Part shown: positions 58,510 through 59,032 of the stretch, in pieces | How the letters are laid out: each line of letters begins with the position of its first letter | Position numbering within the stretch: position 1 is the stretch's first letter | Assembly: GCA_000226015.1 (NCBI GenBank) | Contig: JH153122.1 | Coordinates: 47,904-106,935 of the forward strand | Direction of reading: 5' to 3' | Source: Mnemiopsis leidyi | Taxonomy: Eukaryota > Ctenophora > Tentaculata > Lobata > Bolinopsidae | Length of the DNA stretch: 59,032 bases | Translations under genes and position numbers: made by a program | The notes under the pieces: model-generated | Databases searched by the model: none | What the model saw: only the letters and a program-made list of their open reading frames with translations | Told to the model about the DNA's origin: nothing

Positions 58510-58765
58510 AGGAGAGCAGCAACCTGCGAGCCGCGCGCGAGTCGGGTAACACCTCAAGAAGCATCACCCCGACAATTAGTTGCTCTAACAAGAGCCCTTT
58601 TGCGCGGCGCGCGTCACGTATGTGACGTAGTCACGTACGCCACCGGAGGTGACTGGAGCTTGACTAGATGATCATATTTGCTTAACGTTCCAACGTCAGG
58701 AGAGCAGAGCTGAGAAGCAAGCTTCGAGCCGCCCGCGAGTCAGGTAACATCTCTAGGGCCCTCAG
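58510..58765. repeat. Imperfect direct repeat containing donor-like ends
   Basis: A stretch around 58512-58555 (AGGAGAGCAG...GCGAGCCGCGCGCGAGTC then GGGTAACACCTC) recurs around 58700-58755 (AGGAGAGCAG...CGAGCCGCCCGCGAGTC then AGGTAACATCTC). Each copy ends in GGTAACA, which could act as a splice donor of alternative non-coding first exons. CG-rich compared with the surroundings. Confidence 0.5.
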
Positions 58766-58904
58766 CACTGTTCGATATCAAAATTGTGCCACCAGGATCT
58801 GAAAGCTGATGGTCTGCTGATTCCGGAATGGGTCTTCTTTAAGCGATTGGATGAAAAATGACTAAAACCAAGGCACCTGAATATTGGGCCATTTGACTAG
58901 TAGA

Positions 58905-58965
58905 CCACGTCACGTGACCATGTCGTGCGCGCGTAACCATGGTAACGCACGTGTATAAGCAAAGT
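58905..58965 (+). promoter_or_regulatory. Promoter-like cluster: CACGTG boxes, RFX X-box, TATA-like
   Basis: CACGTGACC near 58911, the exact X-box GTAACCATGGTAAC at 58933-58946, CACGTG at 58949 and TATAAG right after lie within 60 bases. This reads as a plus-strand core promoter for a gene continuing past the window end. Confidence 0.45.
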
Positions 58966-59032
58966 GTTCGCTGCTCAAATGTACGCGATGCAGCATTGCT
59001 TCCTCAGAGATCGCCGCTTTTGGCAAATATTC

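Noticed and set aside
1..59032. tRNA, rRNA or other structured RNA genes
   Set aside because: No cloverleaf with conserved A and B box words or rRNA-like stretch was recognised on reading; a covariance-model search would be needed to exclude small RNAs.

Overview
This is eukaryotic, animal DNA. Genes are split by GT-AG introns, and they encode a laminin alpha chain, an AF10/AF17-type PHD protein, a C-type lectin, alpha-N-acetylglucosaminidase and a MINPP1-type histidine acid phosphatase. Short to medium introns, a gene nested antisense inside another gene's intron, moderate AT richness and divergent proteins suggest an early-branching invertebrate. A ctenophore would fit, but the sequence does not settle this. 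All gene models below were assembled by eye from open frames, splice signals and phase continuity.

Layout. 1-218: a 46-bp tandem repeat in the intron before the first exon. 379-25863 (+): forty exons of a 5'-truncated laminin alpha chain, running from a laminin IV domain through laminin-type EGF repeats and a proline-rich coiled-coil arm to five LG domains and the stop. The joined exons are in frame throughout (5952 nt, 1983 residues). A decayed C2H2 zinc-finger copy and several minisatellites sit in its introns. 25864-30350: gene-poor, rich in CCAAT and CACGTG motifs. 30566-31225 (+): an intronless 219-residue protein with degenerate PIP-box-like motifs and a promoter resembling those of cell-cycle genes. 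31911-42544: mostly unassigned, with a few exon-like stretches, a GA microsatellite with a 10-N assembly gap (37813-37822), a near-perfect 105-bp foldback and a possible membrane-protein exon on the minus strand. 42545-44869 (+): a lectin gene with an FN3-like segment followed by one C-type lectin domain. 51826-45867 (-): a complete 12-exon AF10/AF17 (MLLT10/MLLT6) homologue of 798 residues. Its intron 6 carries an antisense, TATA-driven, tyrosine-motif-rich gene (48845-49528, +). 54751-52575 (-): a MINPP1-type phosphatase with an added membrane anchor and a lysosomal-type sorting motif. 57527-55311 (-): an intronless NAGLU. The end holds a degraded LINE reverse-transcriptase fragment and promoter-like DNA with an RFX-type X-box.

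How the genes relate. NAGLU and the membrane-anchored phosphatase lie head to tail 560 bp apart and both look lysosomal. Both are more AT-rich and intron-poor than their neighbours. The lectin and AF10 genes converge tail to tail. Otherwise the neighbours appear functionally unrelated, as is usual in animal genomes. The most unusual items are the proline-motif coiled-coil arm of the laminin, the lysosome-addressed MINPP-type phosphatase, the nested scaffold-like gene, the duplicated splice sites in the AF10 gene, the foldback hairpin, and identical X-box 14-mers at two promoter-like sites.
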